Positions 50,143-59,892 are shown, counted from the first letter of the stretch. The stretch is DNA of 64,000 nucleotides from an uncultured Prevotellaceae bacterium (GCA_902785945.1 CADAAR010000001.1:186001-250000), one strand, 5' to 3'. The notes: generated by a model not told the origin, from the sequence alone. Translations and numbers: made by a program.

Positions 50143-51924
50143 TTAGTCCAATTTCAACACTGCGAGGAAGGCCTTCTGAGGCACCTCCACGTTACCAATC
50201 TGCTTCATGCGCTTCTTACCACGCTTCTGCTTCTCCAACAGCTTACGTTTACGCGACACGTCACCGCCATAACACTTCGCTGTCACATCCTTACGCACCT
50301 GCTTCACCGTCTCACGGGCAATGATCTTCGCACCGATGGCAGCCTGAATAGCGATATCAAACTGCTGACGCGGAATCAGCTCCTTGAGTTTCTCACACAT
50401 CCTACGACCAAACGTTACAGCATTATCCTGATGGGTAAGCGTTGAGAGCGCATCCACAGGCTCACCATTCAGCAGGATGTCAAGCTTGGCCAGTTTCGAC
50501 GGACGGAACCCGTCAATATGGTAGTCGAATGAGGCGTAACCTTTGGAGATAGACTTCAGCTTGTCATAGAAGTCAATCACGATTTCACCCAGAGGCAACA
50601 TGAAATGAATCTCCACACGATTACCGCTCACATATTGCTGGTCAATCAATTCGCCACGTTTGTCCAAACAGAGCGTCATGATCGGTCCGATATAATCGGC
50701 AGCCGTAATGATAGAGGCACGGATATAGGGTTCCTCAATATGGTCTACAAGTGTCAGATCTGGCAGTCCCGAGGGATTATGCACCTCCTTCACCTCACCC
50801 TGCTTGGTATAGCACATATACGATACGTTGGGCACGGTGGTAATGACGTCCATGTCAAACTCGCGGTCCAGACGCTCCTGAATAATCTCCATGTGCAGCA
50901 GTCCTAAGAATCCGCAACGGAAGCCAAAGCCGAGGGCCACAGAACTCTCCGGTGTGAACGTGAGCGAGGCATCGTTCAACTGCAACTTCTCGAGCGAGGC
51001 ACGCAGGTTCTCGTAGTCCGTAGGATCAATGGGATAGACACCCGCAAACACCATGGGCTTCACCTCCTGGAAACCCTCGATGGCTGCCTTACAGGGTGTG
51101 GCCACATGCGTGATGGTATCACCCACCTTCACCTCCTTCGAATTCTTAATACCCGAAATAATATAGCCCACATCGCCCGTACGCAGTTCCTTACGGGGAA
51201 TCATGTCCATCTTCAACACACCGATCTCGTCGGCATCATATTCCATGCCGGTATTGAAGAATTTCACAAGGTCGCCCTGACGGATCACACCGTTCACAAT
51301 CTTGAAATAGGCAATGATACCTCGGAACGAGTTGAACACAGAGTCGAAGATCAGCGCCTGCAAGGGAGCCGTCTCATCACCCTCGGGATGCGGGATACGC
51401 TCCACGATGGCATCGAGCACCTGTTCTATTCCCTCGCCCGTTTTACCTGAGGCACGCAGGATGTCCGAACGGTCACAACCAATCAGGTCCACAATCTCAT
51501 CCTCCACCTCGTCGGGCATAGCCGAAGGCATATCAATCTTATTGATCACGGGGATAATCTCCAGATTATGGTCAATGGCCATGTAGAGGTTTGAAATGGT
51601 CTGCGCCTGAACGCCCTGTGTGGCATCCACCACCAACAGTGCACCCTCACAGGCAGCTATCGAACGCGACACCTCGTAAGAGAAGTCCACATGTCCCGGC
51701 GTATCGATCAAATTAAGGATATATTTTTCGCCATTGTGCATATATTCCATCTGTATGGCGTGGCTCTTGATGGTGATACCACGCTCACGCTCCAAGTCCA
51801 TATCGTCAAGCATCTGTCCCTCAGTCACTTGAATGGTCTTGGTAAATTCCAGCATGCGGTCAGCCAGTGTCGACTTACCGTGGTCTATATGTGCAATGAT
51901 ACAGAAATTTCTGATATGATTCAT
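50143..51924 (-). CDS. lepA: Elongation factor 4 (LepA)
   Basis: 593 aa GTPase with G1 [10 protein letters not shown]2/G3 RERGITI and DTPGHVDF, G4 NKIDMP, and the LepA-specific C-terminal domain ([16 protein letters not shown]). It acts on the ribosome by back-translocating tRNAs. The ATG at 51924 fits the family length; a -7 box lies 24 bp upstream. Confidence 0.96.
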   Translation of the reverse strand: MNHIRNFCIIAHIDHGKSTLADRMLEFTKTIQVTEGQMLDDMDLERERGITIKSHAIQMEYMHNGEKYILNLIDTPGHVDFSYEVSRSIAACEGALLVVDATQGVQAQTISNLYMAIDHNLEIIPVINKIDMPSAMPDEVEDEIVDLIGCDRSDILRASGKTGEGIEQVLDAIVERIPHPEGDETAPLQALIFDSVFNSFRGIIAYFKIVNGVIRQGDLVKFFNTGMEYDADEIGVLKMDMIPRKELRTGDVGYIISGIKNSKEVKVGDTITHVATPCKAAIEGFQEVKPMVFAGVYPIDPTDYENLRASLEKLQLNDASLTFTPESSVALGFGFRCGFLGLLHMEIIQERLDREFDMDVITTVPNVSYMCYTKQGEVKEVHNPSGLPDLTLVDHIEEPYIRASIITAADYIGPIMTLCLDKRGELIDQQYVSGNRVEIHFMLPLGEIVIDFYDKLKSISKGYASFDYHIDGFRPSKLAKLDILLNGEPVDALSTLTHQDNAVTFGRRMCEKLKELIPRQQFDIAIQAAIGAKIIARETVKQVRKDVTAKCYGGDVSRKRKLLEKQKRGKKRMKQIGNVEVPQKAFLAVLKLD

Positions 51925-51947
51925 TAATAAACTTGTAGTTTGAGATG

Positions 51948-51978
51948 CAAAGTTACAAATTTTCTGTCGTATCTCCAA
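51948..51978 (-). promoter_or_regulatory. lepA promoter
   Basis: Minus strand -33 TTG (51978-51976), 20-bp spacer, -7 TAACTTTG (51955-51948). Confidence 0.72.
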
Positions 51979-51997
51979 TATTTTTGCTTTTTTTATG

Positions 51998-52005
51998 TAT
52001 CTTTG
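51998..52005 (+). promoter_or_regulatory. -7 box for the 129-aa lipoprotein
   Basis: TATCTTTG 21 bp before ATG 52027; no clear -33 at 20 bp. Confidence 0.6.
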
Positions 52006-52026
52006 CACCGAAAAATTACATTCGTT

Positions 52027-52416
52027 ATGAAAAAAGTAATACTATTTGTGCTGGCAACCCTCATTTTGGGTGCCTGTCAGGAGTCACTCGAAGACAAATG
52101 TGCCAGAGAGTGTGTTGAGTTTACAAAACGGAAGTGCCCCTCGGCCATAGCGCAGGATATGATTGTCGACAGCATGACCTTCGATCGTGCCTCGCACACC
52201 ATACATTATTATTATAAGCTCACGGGAGCTTCCGACCGTCCTGATGCCTATCCCAAGGATCAGGCCCGCGACGCCCTGAAGAACGCGCTCAAGAACACCA
52301 CTCAGCTCATGGCTTATAAAGAGGCTGGTTATAACTTCCGTTATATCTACTATTCCGAGAAAAATCCGCAGACCACCTATCTCGATATCCTGCTAACAGA
52401 AAAGGACTATCAATAA
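52027..52416 (+). CDS. Small lipoprotein of unknown function
   Basis: 129 aa with lipobox LILGAC (Cys18). The mature part has [14 protein letters not shown] (three cysteines) and [28 protein letters not shown], then a strand-rich end. Probably on the periplasmic side of a membrane. I know no function. Monocistronic: own -7 box and terminator. Confidence 0.75.
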   Translation: MKKVILFVLATLILGACQESLEDKCARECVEFTKRKCPSAIAQDMIVDSMTFDRASHTIHYYYKLTGASDRPDAYPKDQARDALKNALKNTTQLMAYKEAGYNFRYIYYSEKNPQTTYLDILLTEKDYQ

Positions 52417-52422
52417 ACAATG

Positions 52423-52455
52423 ATCCCCGCTCAAAGCTGAGCGGGGATTATTTTA
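52423..52455. terminator. Terminator between lipoprotein and M15 peptidase genes
   Basis: 10-bp stem ATCCCCGCTC/GAGCGGGGAT, loop AAAGCT, then TATTTTATTT. Shared by convergent genes. Confidence 0.85.
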
Positions 52456-52456
52456 T

Positions 52457-52975
52457 TTACCTACAGTCGAATAGAATCTTCCTACGATTGTCTTTCGGAC
52501 GCACCGCGAAGTGGAGCCAATAAGTGGTGCCGCGCTTCTCAAAGATGATCTCGTCGAAATTCTCACAGGATGGATCGTCTTTTTTGTAAGTTTTCCGGTC
52601 CTCTTTGTGAGATTTCTCATCGGAGAGGTCGAGGAGGATGTGGCCATAGCGTATCATCTGCTCGGGGCCGAGGCAGCAGATGTCCACGGCACAGCCTGTG
52701 AGATGATTGGAGCCCACTGCACCGCCGCACAAACGGTTGACCTCTGCTGAGCGGTAACCACTGGAAATAATCAGGGGCACGTCGCCGTCGCCATACATCA
52801 TGCCATAGATATAGCGCAGGTCCTCCAGCCAGTCGACGCATAACCGACGGAGGTTTTCGATGGCCGTCTGGCTGGGGATATTTCCGTCGGCCGTGATGTA
52901 ACTCGTCTTGGTCAACTCCCCGAGCTTAAAGTGCTCGGAGAGTTTCATGTTGGGATTGAAATTCGGATTGTTCAT
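52457..52975 (-). CDS. Peptidase M15 family protein (second copy)
   Basis: 172 aa M15A-type zinc peptidase: SSGYRSAEVNRL, SNHLTGCAVDI (His, Asp ligands) and LHFAV (His). No signal peptide. It is the last gene of the VirE/DUF3987 operon, as the other M15 copy (16027) ends its own cassette. Positions 52561-52613 code for SDEKSHKEDRKTYKKDDPS and resemble a degraded REP: TCTCACA and TGTGAGA ends 38 nt apart. This lysine/aspartate-rich segment looks inserted. Confidence 0.8.
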   Translation of the reverse strand: MNNPNFNPNMKLSEHFKLGELTKTSYITADGNIPSQTAIENLRRLCVDWLEDLRYIYGMMYGDGDVPLIISSGYRSAEVNRLCGGAVGSNHLTGCAVDICCLGPEQMIRYGHILLDLSDEKSHKEDRKTYKKDDPSCENFDEIIFEKRGTTYWLHFAVRPKDNRRKILFDCR

Positions 52976-53025
52976 ATCAAAAAACCTTTATGAAATTATG
53001 AAATAATGAAATATGATGGGAGGGA

Positions 53026-55593
53026 TTACAAATCGATGCACATTTTACGGTAGCTGCCATCTTCCAGACGCTCGATGCATTTGTCCTTGACCAGACGGCA
53101 CACGATGACGCGGGCATTCTCGACGGAGGTGCCGAAACCGTTCACCACATCTTCCAGCTTAAATGTCCCGGGCAGATGGTCGAAGGCAATCTTCGTACGA
53201 CCACGGCGACGACGGTTGTTGTTGGCCTCGTTCTCCATGTTGTCGAAATACTGACGGGCATAGCGACCGAAGAAATAGTGCTGCGTGTGGTACTGGATGT
53301 TCAACACCAGCTGACAAAGAGCCCTGTCCTGCTCGTCGATGGTGAAGGTCTTGCTATTCTCCCACTCCTCCCAATGACGCATGAGGATAAACGGTGTGGC
53401 AATGCCGATGCCGTAGTAGCCCACACGCATGATCAGCAGCTCGTCGGCCTTGTCCTGATCGATCTTCGCCAGCAGCAGACGGTCGCGCGTCCAGGCCCAG
53501 ATATCCTCTACCAACGGCCACACGGGCAGTTCTCCGCTCACACGGTCCAGACGGTAGGCCCAGGTCTTCATCATCTCCTCGGCGTTGTGGTCCACATGGC
53601 TGTGGCGCTCCAGGGGCATCATCTCGAAGTTGGAGCCGGGCATAGGGATGCAGGCCAGACGGGTGGAGAGACCGCTGCCGAAGTTGGCCTCAGTCACCTT
53701 TCTCTTCAGCGAGAGGGGTGTACCGGTGTAGATATAGTTCCAGTAGACGTCAAAGGGTCCGGTCACGGAGTCCACGTGCTTATACTGCTGATTGTCCTCC
53801 TCGTTGTGGAAAGCTTTCAGCTCCATGGTACTCTTGTCGATCCACTGACCACCCTTTGAGGCACAGGTCGAGGAGTCGAGCTCTGAGTCGAAGCTGAGCA
53901 GATGGAGGTGTATCTCCTTGTCGCCCACCAGTTCCACGGCACGGTTCATGTCCTCGATAAACACACCATTGGCGGTACGGGCGCCATGCACACGGACAAT
54001 CACCTCAGGCTGTTTCAGCGCTTCTTTCTTCTGCTCCTTGGTGCTGGTGCCACGCTCCTTCAAGGCCTTCTTATAGCGGTTGATGGCGTCATTGCTCATC
54101 TTGTCGGCGGCAATGAGCGGGGCAGCCAGATGCTTGTAAAGACGGGTGGCAAAAGATTTTCCAACGGCGGGGTCACCGATGATGTAGATGCAGTAGTTCA
54201 GACGGCGCTCCTCTTCGGGACGGTGATAGTAGTAATACCACGTGCGGGTCATGTCGGTGCCCAGGAAGGCGGCACCCACAAAGAGGGCACAGGGATAGGC
54301 CGTCACACGCAGACCCTGACAGATCTCACGCAGACAAGGATAGACGTCGAACAACTCCTGGATCTGCTCACCCCATGCCTGCAGTTCACCAAAGAGCGGA
54401 TGGATCTGGTTCTCGGTGTCCTCAGTATCTACGTTATCGCCCTTGAAACCGGCAGCGATCAGGGCCTCCTTCAGCTTGATGGGCTTCTGGTTGTAGTACT
54501 TCTGTTTGCAGGCACCCTCGACGGTGGCCTCCACGGGGTCGCCCTCGGCAATCAGATCCTGAATCCACGCCTGGCTCTCGAAGGCCTTCATGATCTTGGC
54601 AGGAGTGTTGTCGAGACAATAGCGGATATCCTTCGACAGATTGCGCATCGTATCGTGGCGGCTGCCCTCCTTAGGCACCTTGCCTCCCAGCCAGGCCTCG
54701 ATGATCTTCTCGATGGGAATACCGCAGTAGTTCAAGGCCACTGAGGAGTCTGGCATTTCCTGTGATGTCGCTTCCGATGTCACAAAAGTGCCTGACCCTT
54801 CTGTGTCCTTTGTGGGCTGGGTGTGGCCCTGACGATACTCGGGAGTCCATTTCTGGTCGAAGGCCTCGAGGTAGTAGTCATAGAAGTTGGTCTCGTCGAG
54901 GAAGATCACATCCTCCTCTTTGGTGATGAAGTGACCGCGGGAACCATCCTTACACTTCTCGTCGATGAACTGCGCAACGCCCAGCAATTCGGCCATGCGG
55001 TGCTGGTTGTCGATGAGGTTACCCCACTCCATGCGAGCCTTGAACACCACCTTCACGCCGTCGCCCGAGGCAGAGATATACACCATCTTGATACCCAGTT
55101 CCATCAGGTCGAGATGGGCGGAAACCTGCTGCCACCACTGGCGCACATCGTCGGGGTTGTGACTGCTGACCACATGGTCGAGGTCCATCACACAGAGGCC
55201 GTTCAGACGCAGACCCTCCTTCTTACGCCAGCGACCCACCTTGGGTGCCTTCTTGGCCTCGCCGGGCTTCTGACGGGGATTGCTCAGCGTCTCGTCGAAA
55301 TTGCCCACGAAGATCACCAGCGAGAGACTGCGCTTCAGACCGTCGGCCCAGGCCAGGGCCAGCTCCTCAGAAGTCTTACCCTCTAAGGTCTGGCGCTGCT
55401 TGGCCTTCAACTGCTGAAACCACTGTTGGTACTCTTTCTCCACGGTCCAGTCGCGGGTGGCGGCGGTGGCCTTGATCTGGCGGATAAGGTCCACCTTATG
55501 GGCGTTGTTGTGGTCACGGAGCAGACCTATGAGCAGGTCATGGCTCACGTCCTGTGTCGGTTCGAAAAATGATTTCTGATAACTGTATGCCAT
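53026..55593 (-). CDS. VirE_N (BT4734-like)/DUF3987 primase-helicase protein
   Basis: 855 aa. The N-terminal 250 residues are the BT4734-like/VirE_N domain (LSLVIFVGNFDETLSNP, GLCVMDLDHV, ISASGDGVKVVFKA), a primase-like fold. The central-C-terminal DUF3987 ATPase has GDPAVGKSFATRLYKHL (Walker A, near 473), HLLSFDSELD and a winged-helix end. Such proteins belong to Bacteroidales mobile elements and probably initiate replication. Upstream genes of 167 and 222-244 aa are in the same operon. Confidence 0.85.
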   Translation of the reverse strand: MAYSYQKSFFEPTQDVSHDLLIGLLRDHNNAHKVDLIRQIKATAATRDWTVEKEYQQWFQQLKAKQRQTLEGKTSEELALAWADGLKRSLSLVIFVGNFDETLSNPRQKPGEAKKAPKVGRWRKKEGLRLNGLCVMDLDHVVSSHNPDDVRQWWQQVSAHLDLMELGIKMVYISASGDGVKVVFKARMEWGNLIDNQHRMAELLGVAQFIDEKCKDGSRGHFITKEEDVIFLDETNFYDYYLEAFDQKWTPEYRQGHTQPTKDTEGSGTFVTSEATSQEMPDSSVALNYCGIPIEKIIEAWLGGKVPKEGSRHDTMRNLSKDIRYCLDNTPAKIMKAFESQAWIQDLIAEGDPVEATVEGACKQKYYNQKPIKLKEALIAAGFKGDNVDTEDTENQIHPLFGELQAWGEQIQELFDVYPCLREICQGLRVTAYPCALFVGAAFLGTDMTRTWYYYYHRPEEERRLNYCIYIIGDPAVGKSFATRLYKHLAAPLIAADKMSNDAINRYKKALKERGTSTKEQKKEALKQPEVIVRVHGARTANGVFIEDMNRAVELVGDKEIHLHLLSFDSELDSSTCASKGGQWIDKSTMELKAFHNEEDNQQYKHVDSVTGPFDVYWNYIYTGTPLSLKRKVTEANFGSGLSTRLACIPMPGSNFEMMPLERHSHVDHNAEEMMKTWAYRLDRVSGELPVWPLVEDIWAWTRDRLLLAKIDQDKADELLIMRVGYYGIGIATPFILMRHWEEWENSKTFTIDEQDRALCQLVLNIQYHTQHYFFGRYARQYFDNMENEANNNRRRRGRTKIAFDHLPGTFKLEDVVNGFGTSVENARVIVCRLVKDKCIERLEDGSYRKMCIDL

Positions 55594-55595
55594 AA

Positions 55596-56099
55596 TTAGA
55601 ATTTGTTAGAGTCGATGATTTTGTTGATCTCAGAGCAGAGACGGAACAAGCGTCCCGACATCTGTTCCTTGGGCAGCGTGGTCTCGATGGTGATGAAGGC
55701 ACAGAGCTGGCCCTTCTTCTTGCGTTGCCACACCTGCAGACCGGGCATGTCCTCGAGGAAGTTGCGCACCTCGATCCTGGGCTCGTCCTTCAGATAGGGC
55801 TTCAGGATGGCGAGGGCCTTGTCGAGCAGCACGGCGGCAGGATCGCTCTCCGTGCCGTCAACATTCAGGTGGAGGGAGTACGAGTTGGTGTTCTCGCCTT
55901 CATTGCGATAGTAGGTACCGCCTTTCTGTTCCTTTATTACAGTACGGGCGGGTGTATCCTTCGACTTCTGGGGCTCGAAGGCCACGTAGTCGGAGCCGTT
56001 CCATTTCAGCAGACGGCCACGGACAGTCTCATCGGGCTTACCCAGCGGACGGTTCACAAACGTGTCGTCGGTAGCGATGGTCTTTTTCTTTGTTGTCAT
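55596..56099 (-). CDS. Unknown 167-aa protein of the VirE/DUF3987 operon
   Basis: 167 aa, soluble, with a basic start (MTTKKKTIATDDTFVNRPL), a middle SYSLHLNVDGTESDPAAVLLDKALAIL, and LPKEQMSGRLFRLCSEINKI. No family recognised and no catalytic motif seen. It begins 12 bp after the 244-aa gene and ends 2 bp before the primase-helicase gene, so its role is probably tied to that protein. Confidence 0.65.
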   Translation of the reverse strand: MTTKKKTIATDDTFVNRPLGKPDETVRGRLLKWNGSDYVAFEPQKSKDTPARTVIKEQKGGTYYRNEGENTNSYSLHLNVDGTESDPAAVLLDKALAILKPYLKDEPRIEVRNFLEDMPGLQVWQRKKKGQLCAFITIETTLPKEQMSGRLFRLCSEINKIIDSNKF

Positions 56100-56111
56100 A
56101 GGTCACAGCAT

Positions 56112-56846
56112 TTAAAGGGTGATTCTAAAAAGTATCATTCTGACGTTCTGACCCACCAGCTCGCACTGGAGGATGGTGTAGTCGGCGTCGATGTCGAGCA
56201 GACGAGAGAGTTTCTCGCAAAAGTCCTTAGAACCCACCACCACATTGTGGCCGGTACGCTTGCGCGACATCTCGGTCACGGTATAGGTGATGCCACGCTG
56301 GTTGCTCACCATGAGGAGCACGTCGCCAGTGGTGCGCGATGTGCCCAGAGACACCAGCTTCAATCCGCTTTCAACAATCTTCTTGGTGTGTTCCTGATTA
56401 AATGTCAGGCGGTTACCGCTACGGAGGTTGAGCGAGGCCTTGTCCTTGCCCAGACCCACAGAGCAGCGCTTCTCAACGTCGAGGAAATCAATGTCGCTGA
56501 GCAGCATATCGTCCATCTCCTCCTCCTTGATCGTATCGAGCAGCTCCATCCAACCCTCGTGCAGGGCCAGCCAGTAGTCGCAGTCGTAGATGCTGACTTC
56601 GGGCTTGGGATAGACGAAGGCACCGGGAATGGCCAGCTGGGGCTTTGTCTGACGGAGATACTCCTCCAGACTGGCGGGATTGATCGACAGACGACGGTCG
56701 CGGTACATCTTCAGGTAAATGTAGAAAGCACTCTTCGATTCGAGATACTTCTTGAATTTCTTAATCAACTGTTTGTTCATTTCTTCAATAGATTTTCTTA
56801 AGTTTGTCTGCCGGGCGGTCAGAGGACCGGTCTTTCTCGCCGCCAC
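56112..56846 (-). CDS. Unknown 244-aa protein heading the VirE/DUF3987 operon
   Basis: 244 aa from a GTG at 56846 that lies 13 bp after the -7 box; an ATG at 56780 (222 aa, MNKQLIKKFKKYLESKS) is an alternative. Lysine-rich helical N-terminus, then KPEVSIYDCDYWLALHEGWMELLD and acidic DDMLLSDIDFLDVEK, and a strand-rich C-terminus ending VGQNVRMILFRITL. I do not recognise a family. First gene of a four-gene unit. Confidence 0.6.
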   Translation of the reverse strand: MAARKTGPLTARQTNLRKSIEEMNKQLIKKFKKYLESKSAFYIYLKMYRDRRLSINPASLEEYLRQTKPQLAIPGAFVYPKPEVSIYDCDYWLALHEGWMELLDTIKEEEMDDMLLSDIDFLDVEKRCSVGLGKDKASLNLRSGNRLTFNQEHTKKIVESGLKLVSLGTSRTTGDVLLMVSNQRGITYTVTEMSRKRTGHNVVVGSKDFCEKLSRLLDIDADYTILQCELVGQNVRMILFRITL

Positions 56847-56859
56847 AGCTTTGACAATA

Positions 56860-56867
56860 CAAAGGTA
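56860..56867 (-). promoter_or_regulatory. -7 box of the VirE/DUF3987 operon
   Basis: TACCTTTG on the minus strand. An inverted repeat CACCCAAGA/TCTTGAGTG (56881-56904) overlaps the -33 region and may be an operator. Confidence 0.65.
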
Positions 56868-56904
56868 GGCATAAAAAAAACACCCAAGACAGAGTTCTTG
56901 AGTG

Positions 56905-57046
56905 CTTCGGAAGTTTTTCCGGAAACTTCGGAAGAATTTACGGATGTAACAGGGGGGGATGCGACAACTGTGTCAATGTCCCCGCCGATATGTCACAAAA
57001 CACCCCCTTCTGTCGCAACAACTGCGAGCGAAAAACACAAAATTTC
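56905..57046. other. Intergenic region between divergent operons
   Basis: No gene seen. It holds GAAGTTT/AAACTTC arms (56910-56929), a REP left-half-like ATGTAACAGGGGGG (56944-56957) and the 19-bp repeat GATGCGACAACTGTGTCAA (56958-56976), which also occurs at 60687. Confidence 0.6.
56958..56976 (+). repeat. 19-bp direct repeat, copy 1
   Basis: GATGCGACAACTGTGTCAA, same orientation as copy 2 at 60687-60705, the pair flanking the surface lipoprotein and the FetB-like gene. It follows a REP left-half-like sequence. Confidence 0.8.
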
Positions 57047-57077
57047 TTGGAATCAATCAAAATCCGTCATAACTTTG
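57047..57077 (+). promoter_or_regulatory. Promoter of the surface lipoprotein transcript
   Basis: -33 TTG at 57047-57049, 20-bp spacer, -7 TAACTTTG at 57070-57077. Long leader of about 180 nt with a short ORF. Confidence 0.72.
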
Positions 57078-57092
57078 CATCAGAAATCAGAA

Positions 57093-57188
57093 ATGATATC
57101 GCTCTTTGACTTACTGACACAAACAAAACATAAAGGCGTAATAATCAGCACCTTGAGTGCTTACTACATCAGTCTCCGCCCTGACTGA
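57093..57188 (+). CDS. Leader ORF upstream of the surface lipoprotein (31 aa)
   Basis: 31 codons, MISLFDLLTQTKHKGVIIST... ending YYISLRPD. It begins about 9 nt after the expected transcription start and ends 79 bp before the lipoprotein gene. No family recognised; it may be a regulatory leader peptide or a small protein. Confidence 0.4.
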   Translation: MISLFDLLTQTKHKGVIISTLSAYYISLRPD

Positions 57189-57267
57189 AACCCAAAAAGG
57201 GCAACCCCAAAAACAAAAAAGAGAATTAAATAATAAATAAGTATAAACAATTAAAAAAATTACAGTT

Positions 57268-59868
57268 ATGACAACAAAGAAGAATTTGGTAAAGCTGGCG
57301 CTCATGAGCACCCTTACCGCAGGTACAACATTCGCTTTCACAGCATGTAGCGACGACATCCAGATGGAGGACATCCAGCAGATGGCTGAGATGGAAAACA
57401 GTGGCCTTACCCGTGCCGAGGCCGAAGGCTATAACGTCAACGACTTCCACGTCAACTACGACGGCACCTCTAAGGCCAGTCCTTTCACCTATAAGGATTG
57501 GCGCGACCACCAGAGCATCTTCATCTACAACGGAGGCAGTAACACCATCGAGGTGAATACACCTGATGGCATAAAGAAAAAGACGGGCTTCAACCTCGTC
57601 CAATTGCCAAACGGCAAAAGAATCGGTGAGAACGCCAACCTCCCCGCCAGTGCATGGAATGAGGTCTGGGCTGACGGCAGCGACTGGGAACTGGCCTTCA
57701 ACACCTGTGGCTACGACCAGCTGGAGCACGGCAGCTATCTCGGTTTCTATAATAAGTACAAGGGCATCGTCCGCGTATTTGCCTACATCGACGGCGAAGC
57801 CACCAGTAATGCCAGCGACCACCTGTGGGCCATCCAGATGGACGACGACCTGGCACAGCACTCAACCTTCCGCTACGGTGTGCCTATGGATCGCAAAATC
57901 GTGGACAAGGTGGCCATTGGTCAGAACGGCGAGGAAATGGCTCAGGTAACCACCCCTTGGGGATCATCCAGCGCCATTCAGGGAGCACAGCAGCCTTCCA
58001 AGGGATGGTGGGCTTTCGACATCGACCTCTCCGTCTATCGCGGAGCTAATGCCAAGCGCATCAGCGACTATATGGGCAGCGACACGGACCTGCTGAAGCT
58101 GCGCTGCCTGGGAATAACCAAAAGCGATGTAGAACTCTACGGCGACCTGCGTGGCCAGGCTAAGGGTACCATCGACCTTGAGAAGACATCGGTCAGCTCC
58201 AGCAGCGGCATATTCGGGTGCATCGAGGATGTGCTCGGCAAGGCCAACGGCATCAAGGAACTCTATGACCTGGGCTCGAAACTGATGAATCCCAACCCGT
58301 TGGAGGCCATCAATACAGGCGTCGAACTGGCCAAGAAGGGCTGCGACCTGTTCGGTGTTGACTACGGTGCCACGAAGTCAGGTAAGGACGGATACAAGGG
58401 CGAGATCAGCATGGATCTGACAGCAGAGATCAACACCACGGGTTACATCTCGAGTTCTACCCCCGTCAACGGCAATGCTTCGCCATCACTCAAGGGCAAC
58501 GCGTTCCTCGTCAACAGCGAGAACTGCTCAACACTCGGCGAGGGCGTATGGAATATCAAGAACACCCCGAAGATGTATATCGTCGATAATTTCCGCGTCA
58601 ATTGGAAAAGACAAGACAATGATTTAGGTAATAACCTGAATAATATTGCATACCCCTGGTACTATAGCCCCTTTGGCGGAGCTGCAAACGTTTATCCTAA
58701 TGAATGGAATTATATGGCCGACACCAAGCCGTTCCAGGGCAAGATCTGCGTCTTCGACCCCAGCAGCATTGAGGTGGAGCTGAACCCCAACATCTTCCCC
58801 GAGGGAACAACCTATCAGGTAAGTGCAGTCTGCGGCGTACGCAAGGGCATGAAGTTCGGCAGCACCGAAGATTATCGCAAGGCACAGGGCCTGAAGGGCA
58901 GCCAGACAAGCTTCAATAAAGTAATCTCCATAAGCGAATATAATGATAATGTAATTTCAGACCGCCCGGTAACAGAGGCTCCCTTCGATGGACTCTACGG
59001 TTTCAATTCCAAAGATATTCCCAGTGGCTATAAGACCGGTACAAAATTTGATCAAGAGACATGCAATGACCACAAGGTCGGTGTATTCGGACGCGGTGAC
59101 AGCGAATTCCTTGTCGAGCCGATGGCACTGGCAGGCGGCAAAGACAAAGACGACTGGAGCTTCTACATGCTGCCCGCTTACGAGGTGACCGTCACAGTGA
59201 CAGTCGAACACAATGGCAGAACGTTCATGTATAGCCGCACCTACCTGCCCGAATATGAGGACTGCAAGAAAGAAAATCTGAAGAACGTCTATGACAAGGC
59301 CAAGAAAGCCGACAAGACTCATTACACAGCAATGTACGACAGTCAGGTGGCTCGCATCCAAAAAATTCAGGAATGGATTGACCGCACACCGGTTTGCCAA
59401 GACGCAATCCAAACTAAATGGGAAACCACTTTCAGCCACGGATGGTCAAAAGAGGAAGAAGCAGGTTACGCACTTCTCGATGGCGATATCTCTAAATGCT
59501 GGTACAGTTCAGAGGACTCAAGAAATTCTGTGTGGTTCCATGATAATAAGTCAAAGGTGGGTGGCTGGACTTGCGCATGGGTCGAATTCGATACCTACGC
59601 CTACAATAAAGTAAAGGGCTTCACACTCACTGGTAGCAAGTACAAAGGCAAATGCCCCAAACAAATCCGTCTCTTAGCTTGGGAGGATGGCAAATGGAGG
59701 GAAATCTACTTCGAGGATAACTTCAATAAGCGCTTTAATGATCAGTATGGCGCTACCACAGTATGCAAGATTCCAGTTGACAAGCAAAAGGCATACAAAG
59801 ACTTTCGCTTCGAGTGCTCACACCAGAGCGGTGCCTACAGCTTCGCCGAGCTGACGTTGAACTACTAA
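57268..59868 (+). CDS. Large surface lipoprotein with C-terminal discoidin (F5/8C)-like domain
   Basis: 866 aa. Lipobox TAC at Cys27, followed by SDD, which fits a Bacteroidota surface-export signal. The middle is unknown, with many aromatic residues (DLSVYRGANAKR, NNIAYPWYYSPFG) and a basic region near 650. The last 140 residues (YALLDGDISKCWYSSED, WVEFDTYAYNKVKGFTLTG, SGAYSFAELTLNY) resemble a galactose-binding discoidin domain that binds glycans. It has no SusCD neighbours. Followed by a terminator. Confidence 0.75.
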   Translation: MTTKKNLVKLALMSTLTAGTTFAFTACSDDIQMEDIQQMAEMENSGLTRAEAEGYNVNDFHVNYDGTSKASPFTYKDWRDHQSIFIYNGGSNTIEVNTPDGIKKKTGFNLVQLPNGKRIGENANLPASAWNEVWADGSDWELAFNTCGYDQLEHGSYLGFYNKYKGIVRVFAYIDGEATSNASDHLWAIQMDDDLAQHSTFRYGVPMDRKIVDKVAIGQNGEEMAQVTTPWGSSSAIQGAQQPSKGWWAFDIDLSVYRGANAKRISDYMGSDTDLLKLRCLGITKSDVELYGDLRGQAKGTIDLEKTSVSSSSGIFGCIEDVLGKANGIKELYDLGSKLMNPNPLEAINTGVELAKKGCDLFGVDYGATKSGKDGYKGEISMDLTAEINTTGYISSSTPVNGNASPSLKGNAFLVNSENCSTLGEGVWNIKNTPKMYIVDNFRVNWKRQDNDLGNNLNNIAYPWYYSPFGGAANVYPNEWNYMADTKPFQGKICVFDPSSIEVELNPNIFPEGTTYQVSAVCGVRKGMKFGSTEDYRKAQGLKGSQTSFNKVISISEYNDNVISDRPVTEAPFDGLYGFNSKDIPSGYKTGTKFDQETCNDHKVGVFGRGDSEFLVEPMALAGGKDKDDWSFYMLPAYEVTVTVTVEHNGRTFMYSRTYLPEYEDCKKENLKNVYDKAKKADKTHYTAMYDSQVARIQKIQEWIDRTPVCQDAIQTKWETTFSHGWSKEEEAGYALLDGDISKCWYSSEDSRNSVWFHDNKSKVGGWTCAWVEFDTYAYNKVKGFTLTGSKYKGKCPKQIRLLAWEDGKWREIYFEDNFNKRFNDQYGATTVCKIPVDKQKAYKDFRFECSHQSGAYSFAELTLNY

Positions 59869-59892
59869 TTCCCTCACTCTCTCTTAAAAAGA

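Noticed and set aside
56898-57188. 96-aa plus-strand frame in the gap before the surface lipoprotein
   Set aside because: Its first two thirds lie upstream of the promoter at 57047-57077; only the last 31 codons could be translated from that mRNA and are listed separately.
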